This document shows positions 6,774-13,964 of a stretch of DNA of 13,964 nt, one piece after another (within the stretch, counting starts at the first letter, position 1; the number at the start of each line of letters is the position of its first letter). The notes below the pieces were generated by a model that saw only the letters and a list, made by a program, of their open reading frames with translations, had not been told where the DNA came from and made no database searches. The stretch is from positions 1 to 13,964 of the forward strand of contig CAZYXV010000064.1 in the NCBI GenBank assembly GCA_964651475.1, read 5' to 3'. The translations under genes were made by a program, and so were the position numbers. This DNA is from JBGSMF01 sp964651475 (GTDB lineage Bacteria; Chloroflexota; Anaerolineae; Fen-1058).

Positions 6774-9490
6774 GGATGAGTGACAGGCACGTGACCGGAT
6801 CGCTACTTGATTTGGAGGCCCAGGTGGCCGAGTTAAGAGCCGCCCAGGCCGATTCTGAGCGGGTGATACGAGAGCTGCGCGCCAACGAAGCCAGGGCGCG
6901 GGCGCTGCTGGACGCCATCCCCGATTTAATGTTCCGCATGAACCGCGCGGGCGTCTTTGTAGATTACAAGGCTCAACCTTCCGACCTGTTCGTCCCATCG
7001 GCAGAAACCATCGTCGGCAAGAAAAGCGCGGACGTCATGCCGCCCGATTTTGCCGGGTTGTTGCAGCACCACGTCAACACGGCGCTGGATACGGGCGAGA
7101 TGCAAGTGTTTGAATATCAATTGCCCAGCCCCGCGCGAGGCTGGCGCGATTACGAAGCCCGCGTGATCGCCAGCGGCGCGGAAGAGGTGATCGCCATCGT
7201 GCGCGACATCACGGCGCGCAAGGCGGTGATGGAAGCGCTGCGAGAGAGCGAAAGCCGCTACCGCACGCTGGTGGAAAGCCTCCCTCAAAAGATATTCCTC
7301 AAAGATCGGAACTCGGCGTACGTCTCTTGCAACACCAGCTACGCGCGCGGGCTGGGCATCGAGTCTCTGGATATTGTGGGCAAATCCGATTACGATTTTT
7401 ACCCGCCGGAAAAGGCGGAGCAGTACCGGGCGGACGATCAAAGAATCATGGCGCGGGGGAAAGCCGAAGAGGTCGAAGAGCAAATCGTGCAGGAAGGCCA
7501 GGTTCACTGGGTGCTGGTGGTCAAGACGCCCGTGTGGGACGGGGCGGGCCACGTCAACGGCATTCTGGGAATATCGTGGGACATTACCGAACGCAAGCGG
7601 GCCGAGCAGGAACTGGAGGAATATCGCGACCGCCTGGAAGAGATGGTGGAGGTGCGGACGGCGCAACTGCGCGAAAGCGAAGAAAGGCAGCGCGCGCAAT
7701 ACAAAAGCGTTCCGGTGCCCACCTATACCTGGCAGTGGCAGGGGGACGATTTTATCTTTGTGGACTATAACGACGCGGCGCGAGACCTCACCCAGGGCAA
7801 GCTCGCCCGGCTGTTGGGCGTCCGAGCGAGCGAGTTGTACCGGGACAGGCCAGAGATGTTGGCAAATTTTTCGCGCTGCTTTGTGGGGCGGGCCGCGATT
7901 GTGGCCGAAGGATGGTACCAACTCGAGCCGCTGGAAGACAATAGATATCTCTCTATCAAATATGCGTTTGTCCCCCCCGATTCCGTTTTGGTTCACATAG
8001 ATGACATCACCGAACGGAAGCGAGCCGAAGAGCAAGTGGCGCGCGCGCGCGACGCGGCCGAGGCGGCCAATCGCGCCAAGAGCGCCTTTCTGGCTAACAT
8101 GAGCCACGAGTTCCGCACCCCGCTGAACGTGGTGTTGGGCTTTGCCCAGATGATGCGGCGCGATCCAATGCTATCTCCCCAGCAACTGGACAACCTGGAC
8201 GTGATTACGCGCAGCGGGGAACACTTGCTCAGCCTGATTAACGATGTGCTGGAAATTTCCAAAATCGAAGCTGGGCGCGCCACGCTCACCGAAAGCAGCT
8301 TTGATCTTTACATACTCCTGGGCGACCTGGAAGACATGTTCCGCCCTCGCGCCGAACGCAAGGGGCTGCGCTTTGTCTTTGATCTCGCCGCCGACCTGCC
8401 GCGCTACATCAAGACCGACGAGCGCAAGCTGCGCCAGGTGATGATCAACTTGCTCGGCAACGCCATCAAGTTTACGCAAGAAGGCGGCGTGACGCTGCGC
8501 GTGAGAGCGGATCAGGCTTCTCACTCTCCCGTCTCTCTCTGCTTTGAACTCCAGGATAGCGGCGTGGGCATTGCCCCCGACGAGATGGACAAATTGTTCG
8601 AGGTTTTCACTCAAACCGCCAGCGGGCGGCAGGCGCAGGAGGGCGCCGGGCTGGGACTGTCTATCAGCCGGCAATTCGTGCAATTGATGGGAGGCGACAT
8701 CGCCGTCAGCAGCCAGGTGGGGCAGGGCGCTACGTTTACGTTCAACATCCTGGTTCAACTGTCCCCCGCCGCCGAGAGGCTGTCTCAGCCGCCTGCCCGC
8801 CAGGTCGTCGGGCTGGAACCTGACCAACCGCTGTATCGTATTCTTGTTGTGGAAGACAACCTGGAAAGCCGCCTCTTGCTGCGCAGGCTGCTGGAAGAAA
8901 CTGGCTTTGCGGTGCAAGAGGCCGTCAACGGCCAGGAAGCGATCGAACAGTGCCAGCACTGGCGGCCCCACCTGGTCTGGATGGACATGCGCATGCCGGT
9001 GATGGACGGCTACGAAGCCACGAAGCGTATCAAGGCCGCGGCGCCGGCTCCCATCGTCATTGCCCTGACGGCCAGCACTTTTGAAGATCATCGCGCCGTG
9101 GCGTTCGCGGTCGGTTGCGACGATTTCGTGCGCAAGCCCTTTCAGGAAAGCGAGATATTTGAAAAGATGGCGCATTATTTGGGCGTGCGCTACGTCTATC
9201 GAGAGCTATCTCCGCCGCTCGAACGCGCCGGCGCGGCGCTGCCTCCGCCAGCCTTGCCGGAGGATTGGGCGCTGCCGGCGGATTGGAGCGCGGCTTTGCA
9301 CCGCGCCGCCGTCCGCGGCAAGGCCCGGCAGGCGCTCGACCTGATTGATCAGATCCGGCCCGAACATGCCACCCTGGCCGAGGCGCTGGCGGGACTGGTG
9401 CGCGATTTTCGTTTCGACGAGCTTGCGACGCTGATGGAAAAATCACTTGCCCGGGGCGACGGCCCGGAGGCAGAACGCGACGAGGCCTGA
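6770..9490 (+). CDS. PAS-PAS-PAS hybrid histidine kinase with C-terminal receiver
   Basis: This 906-residue soluble hybrid sensor kinase has, in order: an N-terminal coiled coil (about 12-42), three PAS-like domains (about 45-155, 160-285 and 305-420, each followed by an R-D/D-I-T-x-R-K linker motif), HisKA with canonical SHEFRTP (His446), an ATPase domain with N-box NLLGNAIKF (near 560), G1 DSGVGI (near 596) and G2 GAGLGLSIS (near 625), and a receiver (about 689-805) with phosphoacceptor Asp739 in WMDMRMPVMDGY. A helical tail of about 90 residues follows; it has no obvious Hpt histidine motif. There are no membrane helices, so it should sense an internal signal. The GTG at 6770 gives a 4-base overlap with the previous stop and has GAGGA 6 bases upstream; ATG 6776 is an alternative start two codons later. 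It is the only one of the three kinases here with fully standard catalytic motifs. Confidence 0.93.
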   Translation: MRMSDRHVTGSLLDLEAQVAELRAAQADSERVIRELRANEARARALLDAIPDLMFRMNRAGVFVDYKAQPSDLFVPSAETIVGKKSADVMPPDFAGLLQHHVNTALDTGEMQVFEYQLPSPARGWRDYEARVIASGAEEVIAIVRDITARKAVMEALRESESRYRTLVESLPQKIFLKDRNSAYVSCNTSYARGLGIESLDIVGKSDYDFYPPEKAEQYRADDQRIMARGKAEEVEEQIVQEGQVHWVLVVKTPVWDGAGHVNGILGISWDITERKRAEQELEEYRDRLEEMVEVRTAQLRESEERQRAQYKSVPVPTYTWQWQGDDFIFVDYNDAARDLTQGKLARLLGVRASELYRDRPEMLANFSRCFVGRAAIVAEGWYQLEPLEDNRYLSIKYAFVPPDSVLVHIDDITERKRAEEQVARARDAAEAANRAKSAFLANMSHEFRTPLNVVLGFAQMMRRDPMLSPQQLDNLDVITRSGEHLLSLINDVLEISKIEAGRATLTESSFDLYILLGDLEDMFRPRAERKGLRFVFDLAADLPRYIKTDERKLRQVMINLLGNAIKFTQEGGVTLRVRADQASHSPVSLCFELQDSGVGIAPDEMDKLFEVFTQTASGRQAQEGAGLGLSISRQFVQLMGGDIAVSSQVGQGATFTFNILVQLSPAAERLSQPPARQVVGLEPDQPLYRILVVEDNLESRLLLRRLLEETGFAVQEAVNGQEAIEQCQHWRPHLVWMDMRMPVMDGYEATKRIKAAAPAPIVIALTASTFEDHRAVAFAVGCDDFVRKPFQESEIFEKMAHYLGVRYVYRELSPPLERAGAALPPPALPEDWALPADWSAALHRAAVRGKARQALDLIDQIRPEHATLAEALAGLVRDFRFDELATLMEKSLARGDGPEAERDEA

Positions 9491-9520
9491 GCCTGGGCGC
9501 CGATGGCGCGGCGAGCCTCG
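9481..9520 (+). other. Hairpin spanning the hybrid kinase stop and intercistronic gap
   Basis: CGAGGC (9481-9486) pairs with GCCTCG (9515-9520), and inside them GCGCC (9497-9501) pairs with GGCGC (9505-9509) around GAT. The bases between the outer and inner stems are unequal in number, so the fold would carry an internal loop. No U-run follows, so it is not a standard terminator. It could be an RNA processing or stability point between the second and third kinase genes. Confidence 0.3.
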
Positions 9521-9559
9521 TCCCCAGCGAGACGTTTACACATAGAGCAGGAGAGCATT

Positions 9560-11215
9560 ATGAATATTCACACCCCCGATCATCCCAGGGGCGATATTGT
9601 CATTGTTGACGATACTTTGCCCAATTTGCACGTTTTATCCAACATGTTGACGGGGCAGGGGTACGAGGTGCGGGGCGCGCCGAACGGGGCGACGGCGCTC
9701 AGGATGATCCATGCCGAGCCGCCCGACCTGGTTTTGCTGGACGTTCGAATGCCGGGGATGGATGGATACGACGTTTGCCGCCAACTGAAAGCCAGGGACG
9801 CAACCCGCGCTATCCCGGTGATTTTTCTCAGCGCGCTGGACGATGTGGCGGACAAGGTGAAGGGTTTTGACGTGGGCGGCGTAGATTACATCACCAAGCC
9901 GTTCCAGCTCGCCGAGGTGCTGGCGCGCGTGCAAACGCACCTGTCGCTGCGCAGCCTCCAAAAGCAGCTCGAAGCTCAAAATGCGCAGTTGCAGCTCGAG
10001 ATCGCCGAGCGCGAGCGGGCGGAGGCCGCGCTGCAAAGGGCGAACGACGATTTGGAACAGCGTGTGGCGGAACGCACGGCTGAGCTGGCCCAGGCCAACG
10101 CCATTCTAACGGCAGAAATTGCCGAGCGCGAGCGGGCGGAGGCGGCGCTGCGAGCGTCCGAAGAAACGTATCGTTACCTGCTCGAACAGGCGCGGGACGG
10201 CTACCTGATCGTGAATGATCAGGACCAGATAACGTTTGCCAACGCGCAGGCGCAATTGTACTTGGGGCTTTATCCGGACCTGCTTTCTCCCAGGCCGTTC
10301 CGAGAACTGGCGGAACAGCAATACCGTTGCGAGCCTCAAGAGGCGTGGGCGGCGTGGCCGAACGTGCGCGCCGATGCGCCGTCTCCACTTTATCTGGTGC
10401 GGCCTGAAACGCCGACCGCGGCGGTTTTCTGGCTGCGCGTGAACCCGCTGGAGGCGCCGCCCACCGTCGGCGATGGGCAACGGCGCGTCGTTCACCTCTA
10501 CGACGTTACGGAAAGAACCTCCCTTCAAGACGAGCTGGGCAAGTTTCATTCGATGATCTCTCACAAGCTGCGGACGCCGCTGGTGCCGATGTACAGCAAT
10601 CTGCAGTATCTATCTGACCACGCGGCGACTTTATCGCGAGAAGATATCAAAATATTTCTTCAGAGCGCGTTCAAAGGCGTCAAGCGCCTCTACGGCGAAA
10701 TCGAAGACATTGTGCAATACTTGCACGCTCCCACCATCGCCCGCCCCGGAGAAGCTTTTTCGCTGTGCGAGCTGGACGCGGTCGCCACTCACATTAGCGT
10801 CGTGGCGGGATTGCGCGCGGTGACTGTATCTGGCGCGGACGAATTGATTGACGAGCGGGTGGTGCTCTCCCGGCAGACCGTTGAGTTGATTTTGTGGGAA
10901 ATTCTGGAAAACGCTCAAAAATTCCATCCCAGCCAGTCGCCTGTGGTCGAAATCCGCCTGGCTTATGCCGCGCCGGATCAGGTGAGGATTCAGATTGCGG
11001 ACGACGGCATTCATCTTTCGCCAGAGCAACTGGCGCACATGTGGAGGCCGTATTACCAGGCGGACAAGTTTTTATCCGGAGAGGTGGCGGGGATGGGATT
11101 GGGGCTATCGCTGGTGGCCACGCAAGTGTGGAGCGTGGGCGGCGAGTGCCGGGCGTTCAATCGCCAGGATGGGCCGGGGATCGTGGTGGAACTGGTGCTG
11201 CCGCTCGCGCAGTAA
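9560..11215 (+). CDS. Receiver-PAS-histidine kinase with altered H and G1 boxes
   Basis: This is a 551-residue cytoplasmic protein. The receiver (about 12-130, Asp17/Asp18, Asp61, Lys113) closely matches that of the first kinase at 5553, position for position. A coiled coil (about 130-200) contains a 39-residue tandem duplication, then come a PAS-like domain (about 201-315), a HisKA region and an ATPase domain. The H-box is SH335-K336-LRTP, with Lys where an acidic residue normally helps phosphotransfer. The G1 box is D481-D-G-I-H485, with His in place of the second Gly of DxGxG. The N-box Asn451 and G2 GMGLGLSL are kept. ATG 9560 is chosen over an in-frame ATG at 9503 because GGAGAG lies just upstream and the receiver starts 11 residues in. 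It lies 69 bases after the hybrid kinase and is probably co-transcribed with it. Confidence 0.88.
   Translation: MNIHTPDHPRGDIVIVDDTLPNLHVLSNMLTGQGYEVRGAPNGATALRMIHAEPPDLVLLDVRMPGMDGYDVCRQLKARDATRAIPVIFLSALDDVADKVKGFDVGGVDYITKPFQLAEVLARVQTHLSLRSLQKQLEAQNAQLQLEIAERERAEAALQRANDDLEQRVAERTAELAQANAILTAEIAERERAEAALRASEETYRYLLEQARDGYLIVNDQDQITFANAQAQLYLGLYPDLLSPRPFRELAEQQYRCEPQEAWAAWPNVRADAPSPLYLVRPETPTAAVFWLRVNPLEAPPTVGDGQRRVVHLYDVTERTSLQDELGKFHSMISHKLRTPLVPMYSNLQYLSDHAATLSREDIKIFLQSAFKGVKRLYGEIEDIVQYLHAPTIARPGEAFSLCELDAVATHISVVAGLRAVTVSGADELIDERVVLSRQTVELILWEILENAQKFHPSQSPVVEIRLAYAAPDQVRIQIADDGIHLSPEQLAHMWRPYYQADKFLSGEVAGMGLGLSLVATQVWSVGGECRAFNRQDGPGIVVELVLPLAQ
10004..10151 (+). repeat. 117-bp period direct repeat inside the third kinase gene
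   Basis: A 31-base sequence at 10004-10034 recurs at 10121-10151 with one mismatch. The period is 117 bases, exactly 39 codons, so the reading frame is kept. It encodes two copies of EIAERERAEAAL in the coiled coil linking receiver and PAS domain. The 39-residue spacing is not a whole number of heptads but suits an 11-residue or mixed stutter coil. It looks like a recent segmental duplication. Confidence 0.75.
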
Positions 11216-11304
11216 GCGCGTGTGCGGCGCAGCGGTGCGCTACGTGAGCGCAAGGTTGACGGGCAAAAGCACTGCCAGACCCAAGGGGAGCAAATCCCAA
11301 AGAC
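11216..11304. other. Convergent intergenic gap, no clear terminator
   Basis: This gap lies between the stops of the third kinase gene (plus) and the WD40 gene (minus). The only clear structure is a short perfect stem GCGCA/TGCGC (11227-11231 and 11236-11240, loop GCGG). It has no following T-run on either strand, so a standard intrinsic terminator is not supported. Confidence 0.4.
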
Positions 11305-13344
11305 TCATTTGACGCCCCAAAATCGCACAGTGCCATCGTATGAACCAGAAACTAGCAACCTGCCATCAGGTGAAAAGGCTACACTTGCTACTTGGTCGGT
11401 ATGTCCGGTGAGCGTGCGCAGTTCTTGCCCGTTTGCCACTTCCCATAGCTTTATCGTGCCGCCATCCGCTGCTGAAGCCAAGAGTTTGCCGTCGGGCGAA
11501 AAGACTAGCTCCGTCACCCAATTCGCGTGTTTGGACAGTACATATAACTCACGCCGACTTGCCCAATCCCACAACTTGATTGTGTCGTCTGTTCCCCCGG
11601 CCAATATAGCTCCATCAGGAGAAATGGCTATACTATGCATCCAGCCGGCGTCTTTGATATAGATGCGTTCTTTGCTTCCTTTTGCTGTTTCCCACAATAC
11701 CACCTTTCCCCCGCCATCCATCAATCCTCCCAATCCCCAAACTAACAGGCGGCTATCAGGTGAAAAAGCCAATCCATTCACCGTTACAAAATCTCCATAA
11801 GAAAAGGCCTCTAATTCACGTCCATTTGTTGTATCCCATACTTTGACTGCATCGTGCGCAGCCCAAGCCAAAAGCTGGCCATCGGGTGAAAAGACCACTT
11901 TTTTGCTTTCTCCCCATCCCTCTGTTACAGTAGGAACGTACAGTTCGCGGCCACTGGGAACATCCCACACTTTTACCGTATGGCCACCCGATGTCGAAGC
12001 CAGCTTGGCGCCATCAGGTGAAAAAGCCACGCTCCGTACAGAGTGGGTGTGCCCCAGGAGAACTTGTCGCTCTTGCCCACTTGATACTTCTCGCACTCTG
12101 ATTGTGTTATCAAGCGATCCGAGCGCCAAAAGCATTCCATCCGGTGAGAAGGCGACACTCACTATTCCGCCAGTGCGTTCGCCGAGCGTGTATAGTTTGC
12201 GTCCACTCGATACTTCCCAAATCACGACTGTGCCATCCCAAGACCATGAAGCTAGCAATATTCCATCAGGTGAAAAGGCTACATTGCTCACGTAGTTGGA
12301 GTGTTCCATGGTATGCAGTTCGTGACCGCTGGACAAGTCCCATATCTTTATACTACCGTCGCCTGATCCTGCGGCCAACAGTTGCTTGTCAGGCGAAAAA
12401 GTCATACCCTCCACCCTATCAGAGCTTTTTAGCGAATACACTTTATGTCCGCTCGAAACATGCCATATCTCAATTACATCGGATTCTCCCAAGGCAACCA
12501 GTTCTCCATCGGGCGAAAAAGTTGCGCTATTCATTGCTTCTGTGGGATGAAGACTTGATAATTCGCGCCCACTTGAAACATCCAATATCTTGACTACGTC
12601 CCACTCGGTCAAGACAAGCAATTTGCGGTCAGCAGAAAACACCTCCAGGGTTCCTGTAAAGACGTGCAGTTCTTGCCCACTCGCCACACTCCACACACTG
12701 CCTGCCTCATTGTATGAGCTTGAAGCTAACAAGCAACCATCAGGTGAAAGAATTGTGTCCTTTACTTCGCCCCTGCTGGTAAAAGTGCGAGGTTCACCCT
12801 CGCTGGTCATATCCCATATTTTTATTGTATTACTCAAGACGCCCGAGGCCAGCAATTTACCATCAGATGCAAAAGCCACGCTTTGCATTGGCATACCAGT
12901 ATCAATGAATCGGGTTTGTTGCCAGGTGTGGGTGTCATACAGGTAAACACCAATTGAAGAGGCCACGACCAACTGTTTACCATCTGGGGACCAAGCAACC
13001 TGATTGATTGTACCGGTACCCCACCGCGCCAGTTGTCCCATTTGCCCAACATTATCAGGTAAGATAGCAATTGCCGGTTGTGACATGGGTGTTGGCGTTG
13101 GCATAGGGGATAGCTTTATCGCAGGTGGTGGGGATGTTACCCGCGTCGGCGGCGATGGTTGTACCATTGTAACTGTAGACGACAATGTTGGCAAAGGGAT
13201 GTTTGTCGGCATCTGGATATTGGTTACCGCGGGCGCAACAGTAGGCAAAGTTGGTATAGGCGCGCAAGATACGATGAACGTGCCCGTGGCCCAAATCATC
13301 ATGATTGAATAGCACCAGACATTCACCTTTCGAATGTAGTACAT
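11305..13344 (-). CDS. WD40-repeat lipoprotein, predicted double beta-propeller
   Basis: This 679-residue protein is probably exported and lipid-anchored: Arg5-Lys6, a hydrophobic stretch, and a lipobox I-V-S-Cys27. A Pro/Thr/Ser-rich stalk (about 28-95) leads to a repeat domain running to the C-terminus. I count 14 WD40-like repeats, each about 40 residues with a V-A-F-S-P-D-G strand and an I-K-I-W-D-type end; the last is V-R-F-W-G. Fourteen blades fit two seven-bladed propellers, which normally act as protein-docking platforms; no enzymatic domain is seen. The ATG has AAGGA 7 bases upstream. The gene is visibly richer in A/T than its neighbours, which may mean separate acquisition. It lies 45 bases after the DUF58 gene on the same strand and could be co-transcribed. 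Its ligand is unknown. Confidence 0.9.
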   Translation of the reverse strand: MYYIRKVNVWCYSIMMIWATGTFIVSCAPIPTLPTVAPAVTNIQMPTNIPLPTLSSTVTMVQPSPPTRVTSPPPAIKLSPMPTPTPMSQPAIAILPDNVGQMGQLARWGTGTINQVAWSPDGKQLVVASSIGVYLYDTHTWQQTRFIDTGMPMQSVAFASDGKLLASGVLSNTIKIWDMTSEGEPRTFTSRGEVKDTILSPDGCLLASSSYNEAGSVWSVASGQELHVFTGTLEVFSADRKLLVLTEWDVVKILDVSSGRELSSLHPTEAMNSATFSPDGELVALGESDVIEIWHVSSGHKVYSLKSSDRVEGMTFSPDKQLLAAGSGDGSIKIWDLSSGHELHTMEHSNYVSNVAFSPDGILLASWSWDGTVVIWEVSSGRKLYTLGERTGGIVSVAFSPDGMLLALGSLDNTIRVREVSSGQERQVLLGHTHSVRSVAFSPDGAKLASTSGGHTVKVWDVPSGRELYVPTVTEGWGESKKVVFSPDGQLLAWAAHDAVKVWDTTNGRELEAFSYGDFVTVNGLAFSPDSRLLVWGLGGLMDGGGKVVLWETAKGSKERIYIKDAGWMHSIAISPDGAILAGGTDDTIKLWDWASRRELYVLSKHANWVTELVFSPDGKLLASAADGGTIKLWEVANGQELRTLTGHTDQVASVAFSPDGRLLVSGSYDGTVRFWGVK
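11355..13010 (-). repeat. Degenerate tandem coding repeats (WD40 blades)
   Basis: On the plus strand a CCATCAGGTGAAAA-like motif recurs 14 times at intervals of roughly 110-140 bases (for example near 11361, 11880, 12012, 12262, 12507, 12740 and 12981). It is the reverse complement of the codons for F-S-P-D-G in each WD40 blade. Divergence between copies shows old duplication under coding constraint rather than a recent tandem array. Confidence 0.75.
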
Positions 13345-13389
13345 CCTTATGTCCTTGTGCGAGGGTTAGCACACATTACGTTTTGCGCA

Positions 13390-13964
13390 TTATTTGACTA
13401 TTCCTCGTTTCCTCAAGAACGACAACACCAACTCTTCAAACGGCAGCGAGGTTTCAATCGGCGCGTAATTGATAGCGCGCGCGGCGCAAAACTGCGCCCA
13501 CTCTGCTTGCCAGGTCTGCACGCGCGCCCGGTAACGCGCCAGCAAGTCAAAATCGGCTGTGATTTCGACGTCCTCAGAGGATTCGCTATCCACCAGCTTG
13601 AGGTCGCCTTCCAGTTCAGGGTTGACCTCTTGCGGCGCCAGTATGTGCAGCAGCGTGATCTCGTAGCGGCGCTCGGCCAAACGCTGGATGCCTCCGCGCC
13701 AGCCGTCGCCCATCAGATCGCTGACGAGGACGAGCGGGCCGGGGCGGCGCGCGTGAGCGGCATAGTGCAGCATCGCTTGCTCCGGGTGGGCCTGCCCGCC
13801 GGGGCCAAGATGGGCCAGCCACTCGAACCACACCAGGGCTTGCTTTTTGCCGCGATGGGGGGGGAACAATACGACCTCACTCCCAGCCCCTTTCCCACCA
13901 GGAGAGGGGAGCGCCGCGCCCACTAACCTGTCCATGCCAATCAATGCAATGTATCCCATGGCGG
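13390..13964 (-). CDS. DUF58 domain-containing protein, C-terminal part (5' end beyond window)
   Basis: The frame is open to the window edge; the 189 residues after the ATG at 13959 are continued upstream by an in-frame Ala codon, and that ATG is internal, not the start. The sequence matches the C-terminal half of the short DUF58 family (about 300 residues, vWA-like fold): 'GYIALIGMDRL', 'PPHRGKKQ', 'RRPGPLVLVSDLMGDGW', 'GDLKLVDSESSEDVEIT', 'LARYRARVQTW', 'FCAARAINY', 'PFEELVLSFLRKRG'. DUF58 proteins usually pair with a MoxR-type AAA+ ATPase and are thought to help assemble or mature envelope complexes; that ATPase may lie just beyond the window. Residues LPSPGGKGAGSE look like an insertion created by a palindromic repeat (13876-13912). 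It ends 45 bases before the WD40 lipoprotein gene. Confidence 0.85.
   Translation of the reverse strand, partial: AMGYIALIGMDRLVGAALPSPGGKGAGSEVVLFPPHRGKKQALVWFEWLAHLGPGGQAHPEQAMLHYAAHARRPGPLVLVSDLMGDGWRGGIQRLAERRYEITLLHILAPQEVNPELEGDLKLVDSESSEDVEITADFDLLARYRARVQTWQAEWAQFCAARAINYAPIETSLPFEELVLSFLRKRGIVK
13876..13912. repeat. Palindromic intergenic-type repeat inserted in the DUF58 gene
   Basis: CCCCTTTCC (13887-13895) pairs with GGAGAGGGG (13901-13909) through a 5-base loop, eight Watson-Crick pairs plus one wobble. Flanks CTCACTCCCAG and AGC complete a unit of the 'CTCACCCCCAGCCCCTCTCC' style that I know as a high-copy intergenic repeat in several GC-rich environmental genomes. Here it adds about 12 codons in frame, between strands that are adjacent in ordinary DUF58 proteins. 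Confidence 0.6.

Noticed and set aside
6024..9175. Long minus-strand open frames (324, 393 and 334 codons) opposite the kinase genes
   Set aside because: They lie antisense to genes with complete conserved domains, and their translations have no recognisable motifs and show biased, low-quality composition. They result from high-GC codon bias.
11227..11240. Stem GCGCA/TGCGC as a bidirectional terminator between convergent genes
   Set aside because: The stem is only 5 bp with no T-run on either side.
11355..13010. Regularly spaced CCATCAGGTGAAAA-like motif considered as a CRISPR or satellite array
   Set aside because: The copies are degenerate, the spacing varies by codons, and each encodes F-S-P-D-G of a WD40 blade in one continuous frame.

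Overview
The window is a stretch of bacterial chromosome, mostly GC-rich in its coding parts. A GldA/GldFG-type ABC exporter operon, receiver-first sensor kinases with long PAS/coiled-coil linkers, a DUF58 protein and short palindromic repeats all fit an environmental Chloroflexota bacterium (Anaerolineae-like). That placement is by style only: there is no rRNA or marker gene here, and other deep-branching phyla carry the same families.

Layout. Bases 1-409 hold no gene; they carry stacked inverted repeats, including a compact REP/MITE-like element at 198-293. A minus-strand operon reads from 5312 down to 410: a GldA-like ABC ATPase, then a 979-residue fusion of an ABC-2 permease (GldF-like) with a GldG-like auxiliary protein, then a DUF4340 membrane-anchored protein whose start overlaps the fusion stop by 4 bp. 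The divergent gap 5313-5552 holds a perfect 15-bp palindrome (5392-5406) sharing bases with a consensus TATAAT -10 element for the ABC operon. A matching 7-bp half-site sits just after the likely promoter of the plus-strand genes.

The plus strand 5553-11215 encodes three signalling proteins in a row: a receiver plus HisKA_2-type kinase, a PAS-PAS-PAS hybrid kinase with a C-terminal receiver, and a receiver-PAS-kinase. None has a DNA-binding output domain. The first and third share a closely similar N-terminal receiver, and both carry unusual residues at or next to the phosphoacceptor histidine. Only the middle protein has fully canonical kinase motifs. The set may therefore work as a local relay rather than as three independent kinases (inference).

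Convergent to them, on the minus strand, is an AT-richer gene (13344-11305) for a predicted lipoprotein with a Pro/Thr-rich stalk and 14 WD40-like repeats, enough for two seven-bladed propellers. Upstream of it on the same strand the window ends inside a DUF58 gene. That gene appears to have taken up a short palindromic intergenic-type repeat in frame.

No tRNA, rRNA, CRISPR array, transposase or integrase gene was seen.
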